DNA of 64,000 nucleotides from Ophiodon elongatus (Eukaryota > Chordata > Actinopteri > Perciformes > Hexagrammidae): assembly GCA_016806645.1 (NCBI GenBank), contig JACSYO010002063.1:460001-524000 (forward strand), written 5' to 3'. Numbering within the stretch: the first letter of the stretch is position 1; every line of letters starts with the position of its first letter. The notes beneath the pieces are model-generated. The model was given only the letters and a program-made list of their open reading frames with translations, made no database searches and had not been told where the DNA came from. The position numbers were made by a program, and so were the translations under genes. Of the stretch, positions 26,300-38,905 are shown piece by piece.

Positions 26300-26460
26300 A
26301 CGGTTGCCATTGGCTGGGAGTCCATCACGTATCTAAAAAAATACAAGGTGTGAGCCAATCGGAGGCGAGAGCCGTCAAAGTGGGCGGGACCTACGGCTGC
26401 CTTCCACTGTCGCTAGGTCCCGCCCACCCGGCTCCGATGATGGCGGCGGTTTGATGCGCA
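26300..26460. promoter_or_regulatory. h3f3: CCAAT/GC-box module inside H3.3 copy 1 leader intron
   Basis: GC-rich island containing an inverted CCAAT (26309-26313), a direct CCAAT (26355-26359) and a perfect 14-base inverted repeat, GTGGGCGGGACCTA at 26380-26393 and its complement at 26414-26427. The arms are GC-box/E2F-like. It lies about 300-470 bases upstream of the ATG exon and so could be an alternative promoter or intronic enhancer. Function is inferred. Confidence 0.45.
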
Positions 26461-26858
26461 AACGGGATAAAGAGGGGCAGAAGAGCGAAAGGAGACGCGC
26501 GCAAACAACTTCAATTTGACAAACAACCGCAGTTCCAGCGCGTCGGGAAATAAGAGAACGACACACAAGACATGTCGAGGAACTCGTACAGGCGCGTGGG
26601 AGAGCCCAACGGTCACTAACGGCCGCGTAGAATCGAGCTGAACCGGCGCATTATTTGAACCCTTCAGCTCAACGGCTGCAGAGGAGCCTGCATCTCAACC
26701 GTCGCTTCCCCTGCCGTGTTTGTTGTTTTTCAGGCGCGCACACACGACACAATTAAATACTTTTTTCACAGTTAAACGTGTCTACAAATAAAAAAAAAAT
26801 ACAACTTAAAATTTTAAAGTCCCTTCCCGAACGCCGCGACTCGTTTCGGGTGGCTTAC

Positions 26859-26930
26859 CTGCGGGGTAAAGTGTGTAGAAGTCGTGAGGGGAAAAGTGTT
26901 TCGCTTGTCTGTATTTTCTTCTTCGTATCC
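26859..26930 (-). other. h3f3: Non-coding first exon of H3.3 copy 1 (approximate 5' end)
   Basis: On the minus strand CCCCGCAG is followed by GTAAGC at 26858-26853, a strong splice donor facing the acceptor CTCCAG/GTGATC at 25993 just before the ATG exon. The upper boundary is a guess: a CCAAT (26969-26973) and a GGCGGCCATTTTCCCGC stretch upstream look promoter-like, with possible YY1 and E2F sites. Confidence 0.6.
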
Positions 26931-28592
26931 ACAATGGGAAGCAGCGTCCAGCGGGAAAATGGCCGCCGCCAATCATCTGTCCCACAATGCAACAGCGTTC
27001 ACAACAATAATATCTGCGGGCACTTTTTATATATTACTCGTCGTATTTTTCTTTTTTATTAATATTATGCGAATTAGTCGATGTTTTATTTTTTATCACA
27101 CGTGGTGCTGTTATTTTATTATAATTTATTATTATAATTTTTTTTTTTTTTATTATTTTTCTACTTTCAGGAGTTTTGAGCATTCAGGTTTAAACCGAAA
27201 GTTTTGATATTTGGCATTAAAAAGTTTAAAGGTATTTCCAAGGCGTTGTAATGTTTAATATTCAAAGCCTGATTACAAGTTAATTCATTTTATCTGCTTA
27301 AAGAAATAAAGAAAACACACGGAAGCAATGTTTTTTAAAGATTTTTGTTCGGTGATCTGTAATTTTTTTCTATAACTTTTGGAGCTTTTGTTTTATTATA
27401 TTTTGTCTACAGAAAAAGTTGAGTTGTTTTAGATTTAATGTACAAAAAAATTGTTTTATTAAAAGTATGCTCTGGATTAAAAAATATTTTTGTATATATT
27501 GTGCATTTATTTATATTTAATATTGCATTACTTGTATGTATAAATGCTGCTGTAGCAAAACAATTTCCCCTTGCGGGATTAATAAAGTAACTATATATAA
27601 AATACCTTTTTTGTTGTTGAAAAGGCAGCATTTGTTATTGGAAGGATGCGTAATAATATAACTATTATTTTGGATAACCTGCTTGCTTGAAAAACTAGAG
27701 TAAATTATCAAAGTGGTGCAGATTAAGTTTTCTATTCATAATTGTTTCAGCTCAAATATGAACAGCATTTTAATGTAAGTCATTCACTCGTACGGCTTAT
27801 ATAACCACAAGAATCAGTTTATTATGTTTGTTTGTGAATTTCGAGTACAAATATTTTGCTTTTAAAAATGACTGAAAACATAAATCCAAAACACAGTAGA
27901 AAAAGAAAAAAAATAGGTTATCATATCAACCTGAGAGAGGAACAAAAAGTCAAAACATTACCTGGACATAACGTGGCTGAAAATCAAAATATGATCACCA
28001 TAGGTCTGCTACATATACGCCGCTGATTCTGCCAAAAATGCAGTGTCATCATAGCACAATGACGTTTCTAATTGACAACCAGAATCAAACTTTTGTATTT
28101 TCATACATTTAACACTAACAGTAGAAATACACCATTATTATAAAAAAAAAGAAAAAAGGGAAAAAAAGAAAAATCACTACTTTTACAACAAATCTCTATT
28201 TAAAATCAAAAGACCCATTATATCAATGTAAATGTCCATCTAAAGATGAAAATGTCTGAACCTTAATGCAATTTCCTACGTTCATCTCAAATCACACACT
28301 ATTCTTGGCTTGCAAAAACACCTTATGCATGGAGACAACAAGTATACCTGTGAGCTAGAAGTGAGGAGTGTAACTGATTCAAAAAGTTCAAACATACATG
28401 AAGATATCTTTAAGGAAACTCTGCTACTAGTAGCACCAAAGGAGACATGATCACAAATTTTACGGTTATTACAATCATACGATATATATATATAGGACCT
28501 CAAACCAAACTACTAAGTATAGAGGGAGGACAGGGGTGTAAAGAGTGGCGACGGGACGATAAAAGGACAAGCATGTAACACCAGAAAAGAGT
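26931..28592. other. AT-rich spacer between the H3.3 genes, incl. copy 2 3'UTR
   Basis: Contains the probable 3'UTR of H3.3 copy 2 on the minus strand; the first clear minus-strand AATAAA is near 27820, giving about 0.8 kb. It also contains a dispersed repeat at about 27540-27600. No ORF here resembles a gene. Confidence 0.4.
27530..27600 (-). repeat. Interspersed repeat fragment (TTTATTAATCCCGCAAGGGG head, reversed)
   Basis: Read on the minus strand: CTTTATTAATCCCGCAAGGG then GAAATTG, followed by CTACAGCAGC. The element at 57949-58190 has nearly the same head and GAGGGGAAATT-type block on the plus strand. Confidence 0.6.
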
Positions 28593-29741
<1,149 letters not shown>

Positions 29742-30009
29742 TCACCTGGAGACAACATGACAAAAGTGTGCTTTGGTGAGGGTGACCAGAATGTGTGAAT
29801 CAGAACAGCTCAAGGGTTCAAGGTGGGAAGGAGAAAAATTTACTTTCAAGTTGTATTTTTCATTAATATAAAACTTTATGTCAACATGGTAAACTCCACT
29901 CTTCAGTTTGAGTGAGTCACAAAAAAAACATAAATAAGGAGCCTCATTTTTTTTCTTCTTGAAATTACAGCCAAGTAAGCTTATGTAATGACTGCCGTGT
30001 AAAGGACAG

Positions 30010-30130
30010 CGAAGGCGTCCAATCACAGCGCAGCTCTTTATCCCGTAAACCAATCACACGCTGTAAACAAGCCCGAGAGGCGGGATGTTGCGAACCGTTC
30101 GACCAATCACAGCACGACAATGGCCCAGTA
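30010..30130. promoter_or_regulatory. h3f3: Triple CCAAT module inside H3.3 copy 2 leader intron
   Basis: Three CCAATCAC elements at 30019, 30050 and 30103 are followed by CCCCGCCCC-type GC boxes. The position, 270-380 bases upstream of the ATG exon and within the leader intron, mirrors the CCAAT/GC module of copy 1. NF-Y plus GC-box clusters are typical of constitutive promoters, so an alternative start here is plausible but not shown. Confidence 0.45.
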
Positions 30131-30694
30131 AACCCCGCCCCTTGCGCAACGAACGCGGGTTCGCTCGTTTCTTAGCAGCGTGCTCCCCGGTGGCGCGCGA
30201 GCCTCGATTTTTTATTCAGAATGGTCTATTTCGAAGGAAAACCGGGCGACCCCGCCCGCGCCGGCTGCCTGCTGCCAAGAAACGAGCGCGCCACAAAGAT
30301 GATGGCTGGCTGCTGGCGAGAAGAATGCAAACGGGAAGGGGAGAAAAAAAAAATCGTTGTAGCAAACGAAGAAGGTTGATGATAAAAACGACGGAAGAGT
30401 GTAAAAACCGCGGCGTGAAAGTGGGATATAGTTTTTGAAGACGACACTACACATGTCAGGGGATCAATTGGTGAACAATATTTTGTCAGATGACCCCTCA
30501 CTTTAGGCGCATTTCCGAGTCAAATTTGACCAGATCACAAGTGCTCTCCAGGTCTCCGGCTGATAACACCTCGCGCTGCTCTGCGTTTTTTCTCCTCTTT
30601 TCGCCCCCAAAATTAAACCAAAAAACACGTCCATCCGACGACCGACGCGACGTTAAACGATAGAGTGGACTTTTATCGAACGGGTGACACTTAC

Positions 30695-30790
30695 CTTTGG
30701 AAACTTAGTGACAGATTGCGGCTCTGAAGAGGGGAACGTGTTCTTGGGTCTGTAAAGCGTTGTTCTCGCTATAAAACGAAGGGACGACAA
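30695..30790 (-). other. h3f3: Non-coding first exon of H3.3 copy 2 (approximate 5' end)
   Basis: On the minus strand TTTCCAAAG is followed by GTAAGTG at 30694, a near-consensus donor that pairs with the acceptor at 29746 upstream of the ATG. The 5' end is only estimated; a TTTTATAG element lies around 30770-30776. Confidence 0.55.
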
Positions 30791-31382
30791 AAAAGGAAAA
30801 AGAACATAGGAGCGCAACAGGAGACACGTTTCCCATGATGCACCTGGGACAAACATATTACACACATGCGGCACCGTCATACACAACTACATGAGCACGC
30901 TCACAATGTTGGTTTTTTTTGGGGGGGTTTTCTTCTCAGTCGTGATTATTTACATTTTTATACATTTACATTTTTAATATTTTTATTTTTATTTTTAATT
31001 AAATGTATTTTTTTTGGAAAGAAAAAAGTAACCAGAGCAGAATTAGTGTCATAGGGAGAATACAAAGTGAGAGATATTCAGTGTTTCAGACTTTTAATAC
31101 TATATTGACAATTTTTATCATATATATTATATAATGAATATACACAATTATAATTTAAAACCAACACACTAATACTCTTCGTATCACACACTACTACCCG
31201 TACTTTGTTGTGAATAAAAATATTATCATAGCTTTATAAAATATGACAATTTGAAGAAAAAAACAAACAAGTTTGACTAAAACTTTTATTTACATGGACA
31301 GTTCATGCTGCAGTTACACCGTCCGTCCTGCGGGTGGCGCTGTGGGCGTCCCTCCAGGCGCGTTCAACTCAAAAGAAGAAGA

Positions 31383-31414
31383 CACGTGTTTCTCTTCCTT
31401 CAGTCTCCTCCAAC
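31383..31414 (+). promoter_or_regulatory. nop53: nop53 proximal promoter/5'UTR with E-box and pyrimidine tract
   Basis: A CACGTG E-box (31383-31388, the MYC/MAX core) lies 26 bases before the ATG and is followed by TTTCTCTTCCTTC, a pyrimidine run resembling a 5'-TOP start. Both features are common in ribosome-biogenesis genes. The transcription start has not been mapped. Confidence 0.4.
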
Positions 31415-34400
31415 ATGGCGTCGACCAGGAGGGCGAAACGCGTGGCGGCCTCGCAGCCGGGCTTTATGGATTTAAAGTCCCCGTCGGGCACCGCCGGCTC
31501 GGCCGGTATCCGGAGAAAACGTTTGAACAAGAATAAGAAGAAGAGCTGGAACAAACACAGCGACATAAACGACGTAGACGCGTTTTTGCAGGACGTCCGA
31601 CACCAGGAGAGGACCACGGGGTGAGCAGCTAGATATACGTGTGGAAAACGAACAGTGGGATACTTGTGTACTTTACGTGAACTAAAACTTTTAAATAAAT
31701 GTCCACCTTAAGCTATCTCTTGTAACTGACATTTTGTGGAGGTTAACCGTATTTATGGCTTGTCGTACGTCGTCGTCTCCCCAACATACGGGTATTTGAG
31801 TGTATACACACACACACACTCACACACAGTTGCCTGGAGTTTTAAAACCCTGTTTTTACGTCTTTTTGTCTCAAAAGTGGAGTTATTGTCGTGCATAGTG
31901 CTAAATTGTCCTATATACTTATCTATAATTAGTGTGCTATAGACTTATAGTGTCCTATAGACGTATCTATAATTAGGCTTTAGTGCTCGTGATGTTTTAC
32001 ATGAATTCCTCAAATGGTTAAATTCATGTTGGCAGTATAAAATAAATTGAATGTAAAACGTTTGCTGACTCAAAATCCAGCTTTTGTTCTTTTAGACATA
32101 ATGAGCAATATGAAAGTTGTATTTAACAATTCTATATTTTTTTTTTTACATTAATACAGTTAATGGTAAATAACTGGTTGTAAATAAAATGTTGCGGTAG
32201 AAAACCTTCTTTCTTTAACTTTCAATGTGATGTAATTTGATTGTTATGTATTTCAGGGGTCTGCTGTCTGAGCAGTCGGATGAGTTTTTATTCTTTTTGG
32301 ATGCTGGACCACCAAAGAAAGTGCCGCAGAAGGGTAAATATACCTTACACTAAAGAAAATACATTTCCGTGTGTGTGCATATATATGTAAACGTGTGTAA
32401 TCTGTATTTCCCTGTGAAGTACCGGTACCCGTCGAGGATGAGAAGACGGGGAGAAGGAAGACGGCGCGTCCTCTGAGGATAGACCTGATCCTGAAGCATG
32501 ACTCCCTCGTTGAACCACCTAAAGAGTAAGTTTCTATCAGTCTTCTGTGCTTTTATTCTCAATTGTTGAGAAAAAATGAGCCCAGTGTCCTCTAGACTGT
32601 TTGTTTTCTTGAAAAAGACAGCATTTAAAAATCAGCCTTGCATTTGTTTATTTTGATGTTTGAAGACTGTGTGCATCCCGTGATGATCTCATCCTTGCGC
32701 TCCCAGTATTTCCTTCATGGGAATGTGAAGTCAACACAAAGGAGCTCAGGAGACTGTTATGTAAACGGTGTCCTGGGATCTGAGGATATAAAAAAAAAAA
32801 CACACGCATCTTAAAGTAGGCAGCGTCGAGTCAAACAGGCCTGGTTTCACATCTCCTCTCTATCATGTTACCTGTGTCATCATCTCTCATGTCTTCTTCC
32901 TCCCTCCTCCAGTGTGCTCGCCTACCAGCTACCTAATGCCAAGAAACTCCGTCGCATTGCCCAGAAGGCCGAGCAGCTGGCGGCCAAAGGCGTGGTGCCA
33001 CGGAGGCAGAAACGGCTGCTGTACAGACCGCCGGTCGCCGGGACGGCCAAGAAGGCAGCGACAGAGGCCAACAACAACCCAGACAGAGACTACTATGACA
33101 TATGGGAAAAAGATCGTGAGTGCTGTGTGTGCGTGCGTGTGTGTGTCCAGTGACGATTTCATCCTTGCGCTCCCAGTATTTCCTTCGTGGGAATGTGAAG
33201 ACAGTCATGGAGCTCCGGTGGTCGTTGTGTAAACGGTCATCAGGGATCTGAGGATGCACACGTAGAAATATATAGAGTTCATGTGAAGATTCAAATGTGA
33301 AAAGAGGGTTGAATAGATTGTTAATCATAGACAAGAATTGTAATAATAAGAGTATATTAAAGTGTGCAAAGTCATGAGGTGAGCATGGAAATGTGTTACC
33401 ATACTTTCTCTCATCCTTCTTTTTAAAATGCCAAATCTTTCTGGCGGCAGCACGAACCGAACAACGGCTCATAGATTTGCAGCTACAAGCATCTGAAGGT
33501 CCTGATAATCTGTCTTTTACGCACATAAATGCTCATATATTTCAAACCCTTTTCTCTTAAATGCAGCCAAAAATACAGCTGACCCCTGGTACCTTCAACA
33601 GACGGGAAAGACGCGTGTCAAGGTGAGAACAAATATTTGTTTTCGCGAGTTAAAAAGTAAATGCTTGTCGACAGCCAACTGATATTTTCTATTGTATGCA
33701 TGTTTGTTTTTTTAATGACTAATGTGGCTGCATCCCTGTTTTGTCAGCGTCCAGCGAGGCTGAATGAGAAGCCGTCCGTGCTTCCTGCGGTGGAGGTGAT
33801 CGCTCCTGGAGGATCCTACAACCCAGACTTCTTCTCCCATCAGGTAAGTCACAACTCTACAGCGTACAGACTTACAAAAGCAGTTAATTTATGCAGATTT
33901 ATTTTCTGATAAAAGAGTTATTCACGTTATTGAAATGACCAAAAGGAGCTGTTTTTATCTAGTTGTAATGACTCTCCTCCCTCGCTCTGTGAACGCAGGC
34001 CTTGCTGCAGGTGGCCCACGACGTGGAGGTCAAGAAACAAAAGGAGGAAGACAAAATAGTGAAACAGCTGGCTGTCAACAGAGAACACATAGCAACAGAG
34101 GTACAGAAGACGATTCATCATCGGTTTGTACTCGATGTCGTGGAAGTTTAGATCCTTTGAGTTTATCTAACGTGCGTTTGTTTGTTTGTGCTGCAGGAGA
34201 CGGTCTTCAAGGAGCAGGTGGAAGGCCTCGTGGAAGAGGAGAATGAAGAAGACGACAACGCTGCCAATGAGGAAGAGGGGGGTGTGGCAGTTGGAGCCAT
34301 CGTGGTGGCAGTGAAGAAGACTGAGAGACAGAGGAAGAAGGAGAGGGCGGACAAAATTAAGGTTTAAACTTTTTTTATTTTAAAGACTTTTACTTCACAA

Positions 34401-37400
34401 ATGTCTTAAATCATAGTTTTTTACTATTTAAGTAAACAAACAATTTCACTGATGTGAATACAAACCGTTTCTATTCATAGAAATAAAACCACTCTTCTGG
34501 AAAATCTCATCGTTCTCAGAATGTAATGAAGCGTTTTGATAAAGTGACGCTGCAAACTGAACAAAGCAAGATTTATCAGGTTTCCTCACATCAGTTTATT
34601 ATTAATATTCATAAAGATGATTATAATTATATCAGGAACTTGAAGGGAATCATTTGAATGAAGATCTGAAACAATTAGCTGATTGCTTTCGATTTTCTTT
34701 CGATGATTTAATTCGATAATCAGTTAATTATTTAAGGTTTTAAACCAAATAAAGTCAAACATCTACTGGTTCTAGCTCTTCATGTGTGAAGTAAAGTATT
34801 CAAAGTTAGACAAAGCAACATGTCTCATTTTGCAGTAAGGCAGCTTTTCTGGCTATTCTGACCCAGAATCCTCTGCACATAAGTATATATGAACTACAGG
34901 GTCGAAGTTCAAAATGCATAGTTAAAAGGAAGAAGTTAAACCCAATTGACTGCATGCAACAGTATGTACTTTTAAGAAGAAAAAAAAAAGTCAAACTTTT
35001 TTTTTTTGGCAACTTGTGAAGGTGTCAAAAAGTTGCCATATTGTCGTTGCGTCATCTGACGATCCACCTCACTGTTTCTCTTCCCCTTTCCATCCCAGGA
35101 TCAACGGCGATACGCCAACAGACTGAAGTCTGACAAGCATCAGCAGCTCTTCCAGCTTCGCTCCATAAAGACCTCCATCAAACAGCAGGAAGAGGATACC
35201 AAGGTCAAACAGACGCAACGCAAGAGCAACCAGGAGGCCCAGAAAGCTCAACCCAGACGTCTCGGCAAACTCAAGTAAACACCGCTTGCACTCTTATTCC
35301 TGACACTTCTAGGAAGTTAGGGGACTCACAAGAGACAGATTTTTCTCTTCTTTTTATTTTAATTGTCAAAATGAATCGCGTTGAGTCTGAGAGATCCTGA
35401 CTTTTGTACAAGGGGAGCTCCAATAATACATGATCCTACATTTGTCATAATGCAACTCAATGGCATACTTTAAGACCTTCCCTGCCTCCTAAATGCCCAC
35501 TTTTTTTCAGACGCCAAACTTCCAGTTTAAAAATGTTGATTCTCGAGATTAATCCATGATAACCCTGGTGGCATTTCTCAGAGAGGTAAACTCCTCTCTA
35601 TTATTACATGAGGCTGTTGCTCCGTCATTAGGTTAGCTCCGATTTAAACCTGCGTTGTTTGATTATACCATCACATGGTCTCTAAGACCCAGTGGCCGTG
35701 TCCTGTAGAATCACAGAGGGCGCTTTTACACCTAACCTCATCTGCTGATCATGAAATCTCTTCAGGAAGCGACTATAAATCGATTCCAATCGATTTTATA
35801 GTCGCTTTGGTAACCATGGTAACACGTATGCGCCTCAGCGTGTTTTGTTTTTTTCTCTCTTCCTGTTTAAAGCTCTTAAAACTGCTGCTTGAATCCAACT
35901 TTGGGCTTTTTGTCTCTTAAATCCGTAAAAAAAAGTATGACAGCAATATCACATTAATAAGCCCCCAATCTTTTCCGTCTCTACCTGTTATTGTTTATAA
36001 CATGCAGCAGTCTAATAACACTAGTAATGTGTATAATCAGTTATTTCTTTGACACTAAAGAACATTAATATTATAAGAAACGCTAAAGGGTGATGGTGCT
36101 GGATGACAATTGCCCAAACTTACTTACGTTACCTGTCGGTCTGTTTGACCTAATGTTTACTGCTCGTGGTTAGTTTATAAAGACTCAGTGTGAACGGGAA
36201 GCGGACCAGAGCTAAAATGCAACCATATCAAGTTGTTCTCCCCTCGGTCCAAATGAACCAACTACAGGTGTGAAATCCTCAAACGCCACTAGAGGTCATC
36301 GTACGAGAGGCTGAAACTAATTCAAGCCAAGCAACTTGGACATCCCTTAATTAGGTCTGTTGACATAAACAATGTGAGATGTAGCCTAAATTATAAAACT
36401 AGGTGTTCGTGTTACAGCAACGTTTCTGCAGCGTGTGGTTGCCAGACCTGAGGTAGCCTTCGTGCAGGGTAATGTGTCACGTGATCACAAATTATAACGG
36501 AGCCAAATCATTCAGGGTTTTAAAAGTATCAGGAATCTTAAACGGACCCGTGTAGGAAGCCTAGCTGCTACACATGATCGTTTGATGTCATCGTATTGTT
36601 TCCCTGATTTTTTTTTTTTAAATGTCACAAGTTTAGTCTACAAAATTATGCAAGTTTTTGTAGAAAAAAAATAAAATGATGCCATTTTAATTTAACTACT
36701 GATTGGCAAGCAAAGTGTTTTTAAACCACTGCAAGTTTTGGGATTCGTTAGCTGCTAAGTGACAGAGCAACAGCTCCCATCAGCTTTTAAAAACATGTTA
36801 ATTAGCAACAATGTTATTCTTAATGAGACTTCGCATATCAGTTTTTATTTGCGCTCCAGTGCTCTGTCAGCAACACAAACGATATGTTCTGGTACTAATC
36901 ATTGCTGTATGACGACGGGCCTGTTTTTAATGTTCCCTCTGGAAACGGTTGTAACCATGTGGCTCCTTATTTGCAGGTTTCAGGCTCAGGACATGGAGGT
37001 TCAGTTGAGTGACGAGCTGGCCGGCTCCCTGCGACAACTCAAGGTACTTCACTCGTTTTTGTTCGCTCATCCACTGTGACCTCTGCCAGTGAGGACACAA
37101 TGGTCTTTATCTGTAATGAGTTTTGGTTCATTTAGTGGGTTGTTTTATCGTCAGCACCCCGTATTGTCTTCTTCTAAGCCTTATCCTCGTCTGTAATACT
37201 GCGACGACCCACTTTACCCCACAGGGGTCATTATAGTTTCATGTGGAAAATTCCCCTATTTTTTTTTTAATTTTTTATCTCCCGCCATTATGTCTCTGAA
37301 TAATACTTTAAATCAGCCTTTTGTGGCGTGAATGGGATTTTATAATTTGGGTGGGAATTGGGCGCCGAGTCGAGTGCCATTTGTCTCACATGGATTTTGT

Positions 37401-37710
37401 CGCCCCTCACCTCCTCGTAACGCCGGTGCTCTGCAGCCAGAGGGCAGCGTCCTCAAGGACCGCTTCAAGAGTCTGCAGAAGAGGAACCTGATCGAACCCA
37501 GAGAAAGAGCCAAGTAAGGACCGCGGCCTCCCGCTCTTACGTAACGCCTCCTCGAAGGCGCTCCGTGACGTACAGATTCATACGGGGTTTATTGATTTTT
37601 AAAATTGTGCCTTCCCTTCCCTCCCTCCCTTCCTCCCTCCGTCTCTTAGGTTCAAGAGAAGGCTCAAGCTGAAGTATGTGGAGAAGAGGGCTTTCAGAGA
37701 GATCACTTAG
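31415..37710 (+). CDS. nop53: nop53 (GLTSCR2), 60S ribosome-biogenesis factor, complete
   Basis: Nucleolar protein of pre-60S maturation; the yeast homologue recruits the MTR4-exosome to trim ITS2, and the human protein is also linked to p53/PTEN control. Twelve exons: 31415-31620, 32257-32333, 32420-32525, 32913-33115, 33567-33622, 33748-33843, 33999-34100, 34197-34361, 35099-35274, 36977-37043, 37437-37513, 37650-37710. All are GT-AG, phases agree, and they sum to 463 aa plus stop (human about 478). Visible marks: basic N-terminus; LFFLD at residues 80-84, fitting the arch-interaction motif that binds MTR4; a conserved block around LAYQLPNAKKLRR; an acidic run LVEEENEEDD in exon 8; a Lys/Arg/Gln-rich coiled-coil-like stretch in exons 8-9; and a strongly conserved tail, DRFKSLQKRNLIEPRERAKF, ending KRAFREIT. 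The ATG sits in CCAACATGG. Introns 3 and 4 host snoRNA copies. Some small exon borders were chosen by phase and homology. Confidence 0.95.
32674..32788 (+). ncRNA. snord23: Box C/D snoRNA, copy A, in nop53 intron 3 (SNORD23-like)
   Basis: Sense-strand intronic RNA with box C GTGATGA (32680-32686) and box D CTGA (32780-32783), bracketed by a terminal stem ATCC/GGAT (32675-32678 with 32784-32787). Box-to-box span is 104 nt, longer than most C/D snoRNAs. An internal TCCCA/TGGGA hairpin lies at about 32701-32722. The same element recurs in the next intron. Human NOP53 hosts SNORD23, so host gene and length suggest that family. I did not identify the methylation target or firm C'/D' boxes. Confidence 0.7.
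33139..33261 (+). ncRNA. snord23: Box C/D snoRNA, copy B, in nop53 intron 4 (SNORD23-like)
   Basis: Paralogue of the intron-3 RNA. Box C reads GTGACGA (33150-33156, one T-to-C change from RTGATGA) and box D CTGA (33248-33251), 102 nt apart. The terminal stem is better than in copy A: 33139-33148 pairs with 33252-33261 over 10 bp with two G-U wobbles. The 5' half (ATCCTTGCGCTCCCAGTATT and onward to GGGAATGTGAAG) is almost identical to copy A, while the middle has diverged. The element starts only 23 bases after the 5' splice site, close for independent processing. Confidence 0.65.
34690..34800. repeat. Probable teleost interspersed repeat in nop53 intron 8
   Basis: Contains TTCGATAATCAGTTAATTAT, then AAAGTCAAACATCTACTGGTTC and TCTTCATGTGTGAAG. 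It resembles a common fish repeat built around GATAATCGATTAATCG and CTGGTTCCAGCTTCTCA. Confidence 0.5.
35767..35807. repeat. Near-perfect inverted repeat in nop53 intron 9
   Basis: AAGCGACTATAAATCGATT (35767-35785) and its complement with one extra T (35788-35807) are separated by only CC. The hairpin has about 19 bp of stem. A perfect X-box begins three bases later. Confidence 0.85.
35810..35823. promoter_or_regulatory. Perfect RFX X-box in nop53 intron 9
   Basis: GTAACCATGGTAAC fits GTNRCC-NN-RGYAAC at all fixed positions. It directly follows the inverted repeat at 35767-35807. Binding is inferred from the motif only. Confidence 0.4.
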
Positions 37711-38862
37711 TGCCGACCCGCAGACCAAAGGAGGCGAACGCAAGAAGCTGGGGAGCATTTTAAAGACAAACGCATCATAATGGAACCGTGTATATATACA
37801 ACTCAATGACAAATACAACTGCTGACTAATATGTCGCTTCAGAGTGATAAACTGAAATGCAAAGGATGTACTTCCTGTTCTGGTGCATGTTTGATTTTTT
37901 ACCTTTCAGTGTCTGTGTGTTATGTAATATGAACTCTTATCAGGAAAAGGTTTTTTTTTTTTTCTGAGGGTTTATAGTTTACAGCTGAGGCCAAGTGTCA
38001 CTGTGTCAATACTCCGCTCATACATGAGTAAAGACTCGCGGCTTAATAACGGAGGTCAGACGCATGACATGTTCCGCAGCAGGGATATTGGTCAGGTTTA
38101 AGATTACTGCAACTTGCAGTAAAATTTATTTGTCTGAACAAATCCCAGAAATCCCATATCTGCCTCCCGAGGGCTTTACAGTCTGTACAGTTTACAACCT
38201 CCTCTGTCCTTCGACGCTCGCATCAGAAAAATATAAAACCGTTGATGGGGGATATAAAAGGGAGAGTGACAGGAATGTACAAGCAGTACAATAGATGTAA
38301 AGGTAAACATGGTAATTACTCCATAGGCTCCACATGTCAGGACACATGAATAATAATAATAATAATAATAGATGTAATAGCACCAATTATTGCAGAATAG
38401 AAAAATGACTACATATAACCGCAGCAGTGATTAAATAAAATAATGCAAACATTAAGATTGAAATATATACATTTCTTGCATTAAAATATCAAATCTGGAC
38501 TTAATGTTGCATAAAAGTTTTTTTTAAAGGTATTTCCTCCTTATTCAAGCCTTTTCTGTGCACCTACTTTAGTTGTCATGGCGCCCAGCTTAACCTGCAG
38601 CCAAAAGTGTTGGCCAGTAAAGTTAAGAGGCAGAACAGAGATTTAAAATAGAAAATGCTCTTTTTGAAACTCTATAATTAGATTACTTAAGTGGAGTTTA
38701 ATTGAAGTAGATTACTGATTTTTTTTCCATTATCTTAGATGTAAAAAAAAAACAAACAGACAGATTGGCTTGAGGAAGTTGGCGTGTGATAATTGATTCT
38801 ATCCCGCTGGCTTAAAACCATAATTGCCTTCAGTGTCCTGCTGGTGTGAACGGGGACTATCA

Positions 38863-38905
<43 letters not shown>

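Noticed and set aside
30769..30776. TATAAAA-like box on the plus strand
   Set aside because: It lies in the H3.3 copy 2 first-exon region and points toward nop53 from over 600 bases away; no plus-strand exon follows it closely.
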